This document shows, in pieces, positions 26,318 to 33,217 of a stretch of 64,000 bases of DNA. The stretch lies in the NCBI GenBank assembly GCA_965226965.1, contig OZ245715.1, forward strand, positions 682,001-746,000, given 5' to 3'. Below the pieces are notes generated by a model. It did no database searches. It was given only the letters and a program-made list of their open reading frames with translations, and was not told the DNA's origin. Source of the DNA: Endoryza foliicola. GTDB lineage: Bacteria; Bacteroidota; Bacteroidia; Chitinophagales; Chitinophagaceae. Each line of letters starts with the position of its first letter. Positions within the stretch are counted from its first letter, which is position 1. Position numbers and translations under genes: made by a program.

Positions 26318-27394
26318 CTAACATTCAAAGATTTCCTTGATATATCGCGGGTTTTCTTCTATTCTCTGAATATCCTTCCTCAACTGATTTGAGATATAGC
26401 TTTTCTGCAAATCTGTTACTTTATCGTGTAGATTGTTGTTTGAATTTGCAATATCTATCAAACATTTTTGCTCCATCTTTTTTGAAATAAAGTCCATGCA
26501 GTTTAGCAGATTTTCGGTTGGAGAAGTATAAACGCCAAAATTATTTTCGGACAAGGCATCAACAACACATTGCTCAATCATCAAGGTAGGCAATGGCAAT
26601 CTGTTTCTGTCTCTGTATGCTTTCAAAAGTTTTATTACCGTTCTTGCTTCGGGCTTATTTACCGTCATACTTTTTTGAACGCTAACATTTGTTTTAAAAG
26701 AACTTCCTCTTTGCCAAATCCAGTCAGGTTTTACATATAGGTTCAAATCCTTTTCAACAGCATAATTATTCATTTCCCGACCTGGAACAACATCAAAGTG
26801 AATTGGATTTCCGTTATTCTCAAAAGTAATTCCGATAGCTTTTGTTTGTTTCGTAACAGTTGCCTTTTCCCCAAAAGTTCTCCTGACCTTCTCATAAACA
26901 TCGTAATACATTTCCGCCAAAGAAGCGTAACTGTTTTTTCTGAAAGGCAAAACAATATCTAAGTCGTAATTTGAATTGATTGCAGTTCGCTTGTAAAACG
27001 AGCCAGTATCTTCGGGAAGAGCAACAAGTTTACTCCCGAATTTATCCACCATCCATTGCTTTAGCTTTTCACGGTAAGCTACCACACTTTTAAAAGTCGC
27101 AGGGTTCGCATTCAGATGTTCTTCTGTCAAAATCTTTTTTATGTAATCATCGGAGCTAAATGGCAACCTTGCTTCCTGACTTATTTGATGTCGGTAATAA
27201 GCGTAACCTAAACCACCACCAACAGCTGCACCAACAAGAAAACGCTTCAAAGTTCTTGTGCCGTTGTAACTATCCCAAGTGAATTCAACACCTTTGTCCC
27301 TGTTTTCTATCCGTTGTAATAAAAAATCAATCAGTGCAGTTGCACCGCCAACGATCAGAGCACCGTTTACAATATGCCTGTTTTGTCTTCTCAT
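26318..27394 (-). CDS. membrane-anchored nucleotidyltransferase of the CBASS operon
   Basis: 358 residues. Two hydrophobic segments, about 9-29 and 47-69 (the second Gly-rich), precede a Pol-beta-type nucleotidyltransferase domain. Its motif is Gly131-Ser132, then Asp144 and Asp146 in YDLDIVLPF, and a third Asp201 in IHFDVVPG, so the catalytic triad is intact. An Arg/Lys-rich helix (TVIKLLKAYRDRNRLP) follows as in CD-NTases. It overlaps the E2-like gene by ATGA and is the last operon gene. It could be a second signal synthase at the membrane, or an effector that modifies RNA, nucleotides or proteins. Both readings are inference. Two nucleotidyltransferases in one CBASS operon is unusual. Confidence 0.8.
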   Translation of the reverse strand: MRRQNRHIVNGALIVGGATALIDFLLQRIENRDKGVEFTWDSYNGTRTLKRFLVGAAVGGGLGYAYYRHQISQEARLPFSSDDYIKKILTEEHLNANPATFKSVVAYREKLKQWMVDKFGSKLVALPEDTGSFYKRTAINSNYDLDIVLPFRKNSYASLAEMYYDVYEKVRRTFGEKATVTKQTKAIGITFENNGNPIHFDVVPGREMNNYAVEKDLNLYVKPDWIWQRGSSFKTNVSVQKSMTVNKPEARTVIKLLKAYRDRNRLPLPTLMIEQCVVDALSENNFGVYTSPTENLLNCMDFISKKMEQKCLIDIANSNNNLHDKVTDLQKSYISNQLRKDIQRIEENPRYIKEIFEC

Positions 27395-27825
27395 TTGCTT
27401 TTTGTTTTAGATTTTGGATGTTCACCACCGCCAAGCCATTCGCCTGTCAGATGCCAAACCTCATAATGATATAACCACAGTGAAGCCCACGGAATAATTG
27501 TATCAGTTAATAAATCAGTACGTGTGAACTCACGATACTTAGGTTGATACAGGCACAAATATCCGTTTGGATAAAGATGTTCTGCTTCTTCTCCTTTCTC
27601 ATTCCTTTTTAGTTCAGGTGAAACGATTTTTATTTTAGGGCTATCAGTCAAATTATATTTCAGAAAAAAATTATAAGAAGCACTTCTTGAAGTTGGTTGT
27701 AACGCACCAGTTACTTTCAATCCGCTAGGAGAAGTAAAGCATGTTTCAAATTGAGGATACTTGATTCTCATTGCAGAAAGTTGTTCGGCAATGGTTTTAT
27801 CTCTGACTGCAAATTTCCTTCCCAT
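27391..27825 (-). CDS. E2-like protein of type II-short CBASS (Cap2-short)
   Basis: 144 residues. The signature of the bacterial E2-only family is clear: EHLYPNGYLCLYQPK with the putative catalytic Cys91, then IPWASLWLYHYEVWHLTGEWLGGGEHP near the C-terminus. In type II-short CBASS this stand-alone E2 acts on the CD-NTase C-terminus, forming a thioester-like intermediate and priming the synthase, without the E1 and JAB domains found in full type II systems. The start overlaps the CD-NTase stop by one base (TAATG) and the stop overlaps the next start (ATGA), so translation is coupled on both sides. No E1- or JAB-like gene is in the island. Confidence 0.85.
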   Translation of the reverse strand: MGRKFAVRDKTIAEQLSAMRIKYPQFETCFTSPSGLKVTGALQPTSRSASYNFFLKYNLTDSPKIKIVSPELKRNEKGEEAEHLYPNGYLCLYQPKYREFTRTDLLTDTIIPWASLWLYHYEVWHLTGEWLGGGEHPKSKTKSK

Positions 27826-28955
27826 TATTTTCCGAAAAATGTATTTGATTTTATTGTAGCAGCACCAACAGAACTTGCAGAAGTAAGCATTCCTGTATTT
27901 CGTGTAACACCCAAATCTTTACTTTTTCTTAGTGCTTCAATTCTTGCCGTTTGACTGGTTTGTGCTTTTCTGAAAATATCATCACCGAATAATCCTTTCA
28001 TAATAATTCCTTCTTCAAGTACACCGTTTTGCATTTTCAGTTTTTGCCATTCGTTGTATAAATGACTTGCAAATTTTTTAAACGCCTCGTAATATTCAGG
28101 TTCATCATCCCATTTATCGGTAAAATCTTCTTCTGCGTTTACAGGGTTCACGATTTTCAACCTGCCAATCGGTTGATTTACTTTTGTGCGAATGGTAGTA
28201 ATGATATTATCTACCGTATCAAAAATACTTTCTTCACCTCGATAAAACTGACCCGCAATGGTGGTAAGAATGATGCTTGATGTTTTGTAAGTATCATCTT
28301 TCTGAAAATACATGTCACGATAACGCTTTATCAACTGCACAGCCCTTTGCAATGGCTTTTTATGTTTGAAATTATCAGCAGGCAATTTTTCAGCCCTTAA
28401 TGCCTTTTCAAGTAAACTTTCTCTAACCAAGTTGGCTTTCCCCATAAACCAATCACCATAACCTCTCGGATTACTGCTTACCCAATCACCCACTTCACGG
28501 TCAGGAACTTTTATTTTGTTTTGGTCAAATGCATTTTCTTGAATACCCGGAAGTATGTCCATGTGAAAATCTCCTGCATAATTCAAACGGATGCAACGAT
28601 TCTTTGCTTCAACCTTTAATCCGTGTTTTTTAGCATATGCTTCCATACACCTTTTCAATTCTGCATAAATTCTTTTCGGTGTATGTGGCGTATTACTTTT
28701 CAAATGAATGGCAATATCCAAATCAAACTCATCCTTACCAATTGGCCTTACGGTAGTAAGTATCCTCACTGAACCATGAGGATAAACATCATAGTTGTAT
28801 GGCTTGAAAAATATCTCATCTTCTTCAATCCATTTCTTTACTGACTCATAACTTGTTTTCATTCGGTCATACCTTGTATCATCAAGTTGAACCGCTTCTG
28901 CCATTTTATCAAGCAGGTCATCTAATTGCGTTGCTCTGTTTTCTATTGTAATCAT
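27825..28955 (-). CDS. CBASS CD-NTase (cGAS/DncV-like nucleotide second-messenger synthase)
   Basis: 376 residues. The SMODS-type nucleotidyltransferase motif is Gly61-Ser62 in YPHGSVRILTTVRP, the DxD pair Asp78/Asp80 in DEFDLDIAIHL, and the third carboxylate Asp133 in FHMDILPGI, all intact. A C-terminal helical OAS1-C-like half follows. On phage infection such enzymes make cyclic di- or trinucleotides that switch on the linked effector. The C-terminus reads NTFFGK, with Gly next to last, relevant because E2-type partners act on this tail. Start ATG at 28955 overlaps the NUDIX gene stop. The nucleotide product cannot be told from sequence; D- or A-clade membership would need a tree. Confidence 0.9.
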   Translation of the reverse strand: MITIENRATQLDDLLDKMAEAVQLDDTRYDRMKTSYESVKKWIEEDEIFFKPYNYDVYPHGSVRILTTVRPIGKDEFDLDIAIHLKSNTPHTPKRIYAELKRCMEAYAKKHGLKVEAKNRCIRLNYAGDFHMDILPGIQENAFDQNKIKVPDREVGDWVSSNPRGYGDWFMGKANLVRESLLEKALRAEKLPADNFKHKKPLQRAVQLIKRYRDMYFQKDDTYKTSSIILTTIAGQFYRGEESIFDTVDNIITTIRTKVNQPIGRLKIVNPVNAEEDFTDKWDDEPEYYEAFKKFASHLYNEWQKLKMQNGVLEEGIIMKGLFGDDIFRKAQTSQTARIEALRKSKDLGVTRNTGMLTSASSVGAATIKSNTFFGK

Positions 28956-29755
28956 TTTGGTAGTATTTTAAATGTATGAGGTAATATGGTTTCACCATTG
29001 ATGGAGGAACCTTTTCTAATCTCGTCAGGGCTTGCAAAAATGATTTCGCCCTGCTTATTCAAAAGGTTAGCGATAGCTGTTTTTTGTGCATCCGTTTCAG
29101 GTCTTAGTTCATAAATTTCTGCATACCGAAACTCATCTATTGGGAAAACAGGTGTGGGTAATACCCCTTCTGTATGTTTTCCAATAAAAACGTATTTCAC
29201 ATGCCTAAAGGGTTCAGAAGGTAATAGTCCTGGCTCTATAAGTTCCTCATAAAATTCCCGCCAAGGGTCAATTTCTCTGTTTTTTCGGCTTTCAAACCAC
29301 TTCAAAAATTCAATAAGGTTCTTCCGTTTATTTATTCTTATCCTTAAATCATGCTCTGTATCTTCATCTCGTGGGACATGGTCGCAAGGTTCTATACCAA
29401 GTTTGTCAAAAAGCTCTCGGTTCTCTTCTTTGAAAAATTTAAATGCCCCGCCCACAGGCTGATAACCTACTCTATCCTTTTTGTGCCTTTTAATAAGAAC
29501 ATATTTGCCGTTTACCTCAATGCGAAATAAATAAGCGACCGTAACCCTTACAGGCTTCGATGATTTAAAAATCTTTGTTTTAAAAAGATTCCATCGTTTT
29601 CTGTTTTCAATAATAAAAACAATGAACTCAATTAGTCCACCGATAACAAAACCTAATGAGATTTTGAAAATGGTATTCTTTAGTTCATCTTCTTTGAGAA
29701 AGAAGCAAACCGAAAGCCCGATAAGCCCAATAATAGAACTGACTTTGCCTTTCAT
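28952..29755 (-). CDS. two-TM NUDIX-domain CBASS effector (SMODS-associated NUDIX, Cap16-like)
   Basis: 267 residues. Two transmembrane segments lie at about 5-20 and 28-49, followed by a cytoplasmic NUDIX-like domain: RVTVAYLFRIEVNGKYVLIKR is the first strand pair, QPVGGAFKFF the glycine start of the NUDIX box, and WREFYEELIE (about 165-174) the metal-binding helix, separated by a long insertion of about 55 residues. This fits the SMODS-associated NUDIX domain family. TM-NUDIX proteins are proposed CBASS effectors that sense the nucleotide with the soluble domain and disrupt the inner membrane. It sits three bases after the DUF2188 gene and overlaps the CD-NTase start by ATGA. Confidence 0.78.
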   Translation of the reverse strand: MKGKVSSIIGLIGLSVCFFLKEDELKNTIFKISLGFVIGGLIEFIVFIIENRKRWNLFKTKIFKSSKPVRVTVAYLFRIEVNGKYVLIKRHKKDRVGYQPVGGAFKFFKEENRELFDKLGIEPCDHVPRDEDTEHDLRIRINKRKNLIEFLKWFESRKNREIDPWREFYEELIEPGLLPSEPFRHVKYVFIGKHTEGVLPTPVFPIDEFRYAEIYELRPETDAQKTAIANLLNKQGEIIFASPDEIRKGSSINGETILPHTFKILPK

Positions 29756-29758
29756 TCC

Positions 29759-29992
29759 TTAGTGTTTTTTGTCTTTTGGAGGGTTAGGGTCATTGCCGTA
29801 GGAATCTTTATCTCTTATTTTTCCATCAGGACGGTGAATCACCACTTCTGATTTCTGATTGATTGCAATTTGTCTCGCTATTCTAATTGCTTCTGTTTGG
29901 GTATCTACAATTTTGGTTGCCTTGTCGTTACCTGCACCTTTTACAGCCCAATCTTTACCATTGGGCACTACATGTTGGTTTTTCTTACTCAT
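29759..29992 (-). CDS. DUF2188 family small protein
   Basis: 77 residues from the ATG at 29992; a TTG nine bases upstream is less likely. The sequence HVVPNGKDWAVKGAGND, the TEAIRIARQIAINQKSE helix and VVIHRPDGKIRDKDSYGNDP match DUF2188 throughout its length. DUF2188 proteins are small, cytoplasmic and widespread, with no established activity. As the first gene of the CBASS operon, with only three bases to the effector gene, it may be a passenger or an accessory component. I found no regulatory domain in it. Confidence 0.8.
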   Translation of the reverse strand: MSKKNQHVVPNGKDWAVKGAGNDKATKIVDTQTEAIRIARQIAINQKSEVVIHRPDGKIRDKDSYGNDPNPPKDKKH

Positions 29993-30037
29993 GATATTCA
30001 ATTTTTATTTAAAACATTCCCATCTTCCACCAAAAGA

Positions 30038-30150
30038 ATGTCCAATAACTTAATCGGACATATTGGCAGAATCGGGCTTTCAAATAAGTATGCTAAGAAT
30101 CCATCTTTATTTGCCATGAATGGCAAATTTTTTTCAGACCTTAGCATACT
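30038..30150. promoter_or_regulatory. nested palindromes between the CBASS operon and the sigma/IrrE module
   Basis: Outer perfect arms AGTATGCTAAG (30087-30097) and CTTAGCATACT (30140-30150) enclose a perfect palindrome TTTGCCATGAATGGCAAA (30110-30127). Left of them ATGTCC (30038-30043) pairs with GGACAT (30056-30061). The outer right arm ends 16 bases before the sigma-like start codon. The arrangement suits an operator for a dimeric regulator serving both directions, or a structured 5' leader. No unambiguous TAnnTTTG promoter was found in this interval. Confidence 0.55.
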
Positions 30151-30166
30151 CCTGTAGCAAGCATAC

Positions 30167-30691
30167 ATGACTTTAGAAGAAGCACTCCATACAAACGACA
30201 TGAATGAAATCATAGACAGCATGACTGCCTATGTGTATGGTCGCATAAAAACAATTGGAATCAAGGACTTGGAAGGGAAGCAGCCCGAAGATTTTGTAGG
30301 AGAGGTTTTAATGAAGGTTGCGGAAGGGGATAGAGATTGGACAAAAGCCAAATGTTCTTTCAAGGAATTTCTTTTTGGCTGCCTGAAAAGCCATCTCAAT
30401 AATTTTTTCAAATCTTTTGAGCACGTTTATGAAACCGAACTTCCAGATATAAAAAGTGGAGAAGAATCAGGAAATGAATCAGAATTGAAAAACATGGCAA
30501 TTCAAACTTTAATAGATGATGGAGCAGACGAAAATGAAATCAATGTTTTTGAATGTTGGATTGATGGCATAAATAAACCGTCAGAAATTGCCGAATTATT
30601 AGAAATGAATGTCAAAGAAGTTTACAACATTACCAAACGGCTTGTTAGGCGAATGCCGACACTAAAATCTCGAATAATAAAATTCGTATGA
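30167..30691 (+). CDS. sigma-70/ECF-like protein, first gene of a three-gene module divergent from CBASS
   Basis: 174 residues. The N-terminal half resembles sigma region 2 (PEDFVGEVLMKVAEGDRDW and a SFKEFLFGCLKSHLNNFF helix); the C-terminal part resembles region 4 (EINVFECWIDGINKPSEIAELLEMNVKEVYNITKRLVRRM), a helix-turn-helix. It may direct polymerase to a few promoters or act as a DNA-binding regulator. The stop overlaps the next start by ATGA. Its position next to the nested palindromes and divergent from CBASS suggests it controls one or both transcripts; this is inference. Confidence 0.65.
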   Translation: MTLEEALHTNDMNEIIDSMTAYVYGRIKTIGIKDLEGKQPEDFVGEVLMKVAEGDRDWTKAKCSFKEFLFGCLKSHLNNFFKSFEHVYETELPDIKSGEESGNESELKNMAIQTLIDDGADENEINVFECWIDGINKPSEIAELLEMNVKEVYNITKRLVRRMPTLKSRIIKFV

Positions 30692-31083
30692 GCAAAGAAA
30701 TCAAAAACAAAATTAACGATGCTTTGTTCAACTTCTACTTAGAAGCGGACAAGGAGACTATCAATGATTCGCTGAAAGATGATATTCAGAATCTTGACGA
30801 TTACAATAAAAAGAAAAAACAAATTATCTTTTTTGCAAAGGCTAAGGCGAACAAAAAGCATAATGAATATTTGTTAGAATTAGCAAGTAAATTTCAGGAA
30901 GCGGTTTTATTCAACATTGAAAAACCTGTTGCAATTTTAAAACAACTCATTCAGGGAAATGCTTCTCTTGCTTTGTATCGTAATCTTGATAAACTCACAA
31001 AAGAAGACATTATTGAAATTATCAAAGACAAAAATCTTGTTCAACTGTTAGAACAATTAGAAGAAAATGATAAGAGCCACTAA
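30688..31083 (+). CDS. small helical protein between the sigma-like and peptidase genes
   Basis: 131 residues, predicted almost entirely alpha-helical, rich in Lys, Glu, Asn and Leu, with a possible short coiled coil in the C-terminal VQLLEQLEEN stretch. No signal peptide, membrane segment or known motif. It overlaps the upstream gene by four bases and the downstream peptidase gene by 17, so the three products are tightly coupled and may form a complex. By analogy with CapH-CapP it might be the cleavage target or a sigma antagonist, but nothing in the sequence proves this. The family is not recognised. Confidence 0.65.
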   Translation: MSKEIKNKINDALFNFYLEADKETINDSLKDDIQNLDDYNKKKKQIIFFAKAKANKKHNEYLLELASKFQEAVLFNIEKPVAILKQLIQGNASLALYRNLDKLTKEDIIEIIKDKNLVQLLEQLEENDKSH

Positions 31084-31873
31084 TGCACATATTCAGGCAC
31101 AACAATTATTGGATAATTGCGGGTTAGATGAAATAACCGACCTTGAAATGGATTTATTCGTTTCAGGATTAGATGCAATGTTGATTGAAGAAGAATTGAC
31201 AAATTGTGATGGAAAAATAATTTTCGGAAACAACAAGGCTGTAATCAAAGTAAATTCAAACATACAGTTTGAACAAAGAAAACGTTTTGTGGTGGCACAC
31301 GAAATCGGGCATTTAATGATGCATAAAAACATGCAACTTCCTGACGATATTTTTTCCAACTTCAACATCATTGCAGGAATGGAAAAGGCATTAAAAAACG
31401 GGATACAGGAATTGGAAGCGAATGAATTTGCAAGTGAACTTTTAATGCCTGAAAAATTGTTTCTGAAAGAGGCAAGAGGAAAGAAATTTTCACCATTACT
31501 CATAGAACAACTTTCAAAACGGTTCAAAACCAGTTTAACGGCAACCGTGTTTCGCTATTTACAATTTGGACAGTTACACCCTATTTGTCTTGTTTTTGTT
31601 GAGAACGGAAAGGTAAAATATTGGAAAAAGTCAGACGAGTTAAGAGTTTGGTTGGGCGACTACACTCGATTAGCACCACCTTCTGATTCTGTTGCAGCAG
31701 AATATATTCAAAAGGACTACGATTTTGTTTATAAACTTGAAGAAAAGGCACAAGCCATCAAAAAATCAACATGGTTCAATTTGGGAGAATATGATGAAGA
31801 TACAGACTTTTATGAATATTGCATCCCGACAAAGAGATATAAAACTATTTTGAGTATAATTTGGGAGGACTGA
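31067..31873 (+). CDS. ImmA/IrrE-family metallo-endopeptidase
   Basis: 268 residues. The zinc site is HEIGH (78-82) with the downstream glutamate helix ELEANEFASELLMP (about 115-128), the ImmA/IrrE (COG2856) signature. A C-terminal ~130-residue region with SDELRVW and YEYCIPTKRY segments is of unknown type. These peptidases cleave repressors or antitoxins on a stress signal; ImmA cuts ImmR, IrrE cuts DdrO, and CapP cuts CapH next to some CBASS operons. Here no N-terminal helix-turn-helix is fused. The likely substrate is one of the two upstream-encoded proteins. The start overlaps the previous gene by 17 bases. Confidence 0.85.
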   Translation: MIRATNAHIQAQQLLDNCGLDEITDLEMDLFVSGLDAMLIEEELTNCDGKIIFGNNKAVIKVNSNIQFEQRKRFVVAHEIGHLMMHKNMQLPDDIFSNFNIIAGMEKALKNGIQELEANEFASELLMPEKLFLKEARGKKFSPLLIEQLSKRFKTSLTATVFRYLQFGQLHPICLVFVENGKVKYWKKSDELRVWLGDYTRLAPPSDSVAAEYIQKDYDFVYKLEEKAQAIKKSTWFNLGEYDEDTDFYEYCIPTKRYKTILSIIWED

Positions 31874-32102
31874 CCCACCCACAGGTGTAAGCACATTTGC
31901 AATTCGCACAAGCCAACGCGTAGATTAAAAATAGCAAAAGAGCTTCTACCTTTCCGACCCAAGAAAAATTATCTTTTTAAATTTCCTTCCCTTCTAAAAG
32001 TTTTTAAAACCTCCGCCACACAGCCGACACGACAATGACAGCGAAACTCTCGACAGAAAACAACTTGACAACACAGTGGACAGAACGCCAGCACCTAGCA
32101 GC

Positions 32103-32230
32103 AGTTTGGCGTAATGGGGGTAGTCATGGTAACATCAACATTTGTGCTTGGTTGACAGTTTTATGCTCCGAAAGCCCCCACTACGCCAAGCCCCAAAACG
32201 TTGACGACAAGTTTTTTTCTAGATTTTTGT
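32103..32230. repeat. attC-like junction element 2, copy B, at the right island border
   Basis: TTGGCGTAATGGGGG (32106-32120) and CCCCCACTACGCCAA (32175-32189) pair at 14 of 15 positions with a 54-base loop; the element ends AACGTTGACGACAAG, then TTTTTTCTAGATTTTTGTA. Homologous to 21441-21590. The gene-free stretch 31874-32102 before it contains CACAAGCCAACGC (31912-31924) but no recognisable gene. Confidence 0.55.
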
Positions 32231-32290
32231 ATTAAGTCGATTCACACACTGCTTGATAAACGAAACAACGGTGTTCATTGCCGATAAAAA

Positions 32291-32475
32291 TCTAAGAAGC
32301 ACTAAGTTTGCCTTGAGTCTGATAACAAATACTTTTTGGACAATTTTTATTACGGCAACCCCCGATAAAGAATACAGCTGATTTATAGTCCACAGCGCCA
32401 ACGAATACTACATCAAAACCATGGAAAAAGACCTCACTTATTATTTTCAGATCAAGCGTGTGACCGAATGGACTA
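32291..32475 (+). pseudogene. decayed copy of the GH43 gene 3' end (right border)
   Basis: Core 32391-32453 matches 19063-19125 of the intact GH43 gene at 62 of 63 bases, far better than its flanks. It encodes NEYYIKTMEKDLTYYFQI in the original frame. Weaker similarity extends left to 32291. There is no start codon. A GTTAGTG core lies shortly downstream (32502-32508). Confidence 0.82.
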
Positions 32476-32547
32476 TCTTCACTAAAAATTAAATGTAAGG
32501 CGTTAGTGTAATTGAAAGGGTCTTCTGAGTAAATTAAATTTCACGCT

Positions 32548-32937
32548 ATGGGAGATATCTATCAAGCGAGATGCAAGTCTTGTGAATATCAGTCAAAATT
32601 GCTGAGGCATGGAGTAGGAATGCGTCTCGATACCGGGGCTACAGAAATAATTCTAGACAGTAAGAAGAAGTCTCTGATATCGAAGACTATTTACAGCGAA
32701 CCGACTGAGTTCGACACGGAGGTTCTTGGTATTAGCAATCCCCCCAAGCCCACGAAATTAGATCCGGAGCGGTTTAAAATTTATGGAAGCGATCCACAAT
32801 TGGGCCCTTTTAATAGCAGGGGGAGATACATAAAACATCATGAAGATTCCGACTTAGACGATACCCGATTTTTCTATCTATGCCCCAAATGCGAAAAGAA
32901 GGCATTGCAATTTCAAAGCGCTGGTTTGTGGGATTGA
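32548..32937 (+). CDS. small zinc-ribbon-like protein of unknown function
   Basis: 129 residues with two paired-cysteine knuckles, CKSC near residue 9-12 and CPKC near 112-115, which would jointly bind one zinc ion as in zinc-ribbon proteins. Between them lies a segment without recognised motif. No signal peptide. It starts 72 bases beyond the last GH43 tail copy, so it may be either the first gene of the old chromosomal neighbourhood or another cassette. No terminator or partner gene is evident. Confidence 0.6.
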   Translation: MGDIYQARCKSCEYQSKLLRHGVGMRLDTGATEIILDSKKKSLISKTIYSEPTEFDTEVLGISNPPKPTKLDPERFKIYGSDPQLGPFNSRGRYIKHHEDSDLDDTRFFYLCPKCEKKALQFQSAGLWD

Positions 32938-32951
32938 GCTATTTGAATATG

Positions 32952-33092
32952 TCATCCCTCCTCCACTCCATAACCCCTAATAATTTTAATGATCTCCACC
33001 GCACGCAAGCCACGGTCTGTGATGGTGTACTCTACTTTTGGGGGAACTACGGGGTATACTTTGCGGGTGATAAAGCCTTCTTCTAATTGCCA
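32952..33092 (-). pseudogene. remnant of an HxlR-family transcriptional regulator
   Basis: Read leftward, an uninterrupted ~46-codon stretch spells WQLEEGFITRKVYPVVPPKV and EYTITDRGLRAVEI, the wing and C-terminal part of HxlR-type winged-helix regulators, ending in a stop at 32952. A stop codon at 33093-33095 closes the frame upstream and the N-terminal helices are missing; there is no start codon. Regulators of this family often sit next to NAD(P)-dependent reductases such as the one at 33218, so the pair was probably functional before truncation. Confidence 0.75.
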
Positions 33093-33217
33093 TTAACTGC
33101 CATCTGCAATACAATTGAAAGAGATCTAAAAGAAATGCTGGGTGAAGCAGCTCTACCCAAAAAAGCAGCAGCAGAGAGCGGCTTTTTGTACTAACTTAAA
33201 GAACACAAAAAAAGATT

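Larger units (their letters stand above)
19198..32475. mobile_element. putative mobile defence island inserted behind the GH43 gene
   Basis: The region between the intact GH43 3' end and its last decayed copy is visibly richer in A+T than its surroundings and holds almost only defence-type genes. It splits into two segments, each ending in the same order: hairpin element (21441-21590; 32103-32230) then decayed GH43 tail (21651-21870; 32291-32475). Segment A carries DUF3472 and a PLD-type nuclease; segment B carries a UDG-like gene, restriction-modification, CBASS and the sigma/IrrE module. No integrase, transposase or relaxase is visible, so movement would need help in trans. The element type is inference. 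Confidence 0.5.

Noticed and set aside
26318..27394. Reading the membrane-anchored nucleotidyltransferase as a MNT-HEPN antitoxin or a CCA-adding enzyme
   Set aside because: There is no HEPN partner, the domain has a CD-NTase-like G-S...DxD...D spacing and length, and it is coupled to CBASS genes.
28952..29755. Reading the TM-NUDIX protein as a house-cleaning NUDIX hydrolase
   Set aside because: The two N-terminal membrane segments, the long insertion in the NUDIX box and coupling to the CD-NTase gene fit an effector better.
32035..32235. A 66-codon open frame near the right island border
   Set aside because: It reads through the hairpin junction element; similar sequence at 21441-21590 is not kept open.
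33091..33193. A short open stretch before the NADP oxidoreductase ending in AAAESGFLY
   Set aside because: It could be the tail of a lost gene, but without a start or a recognised family it is not called.
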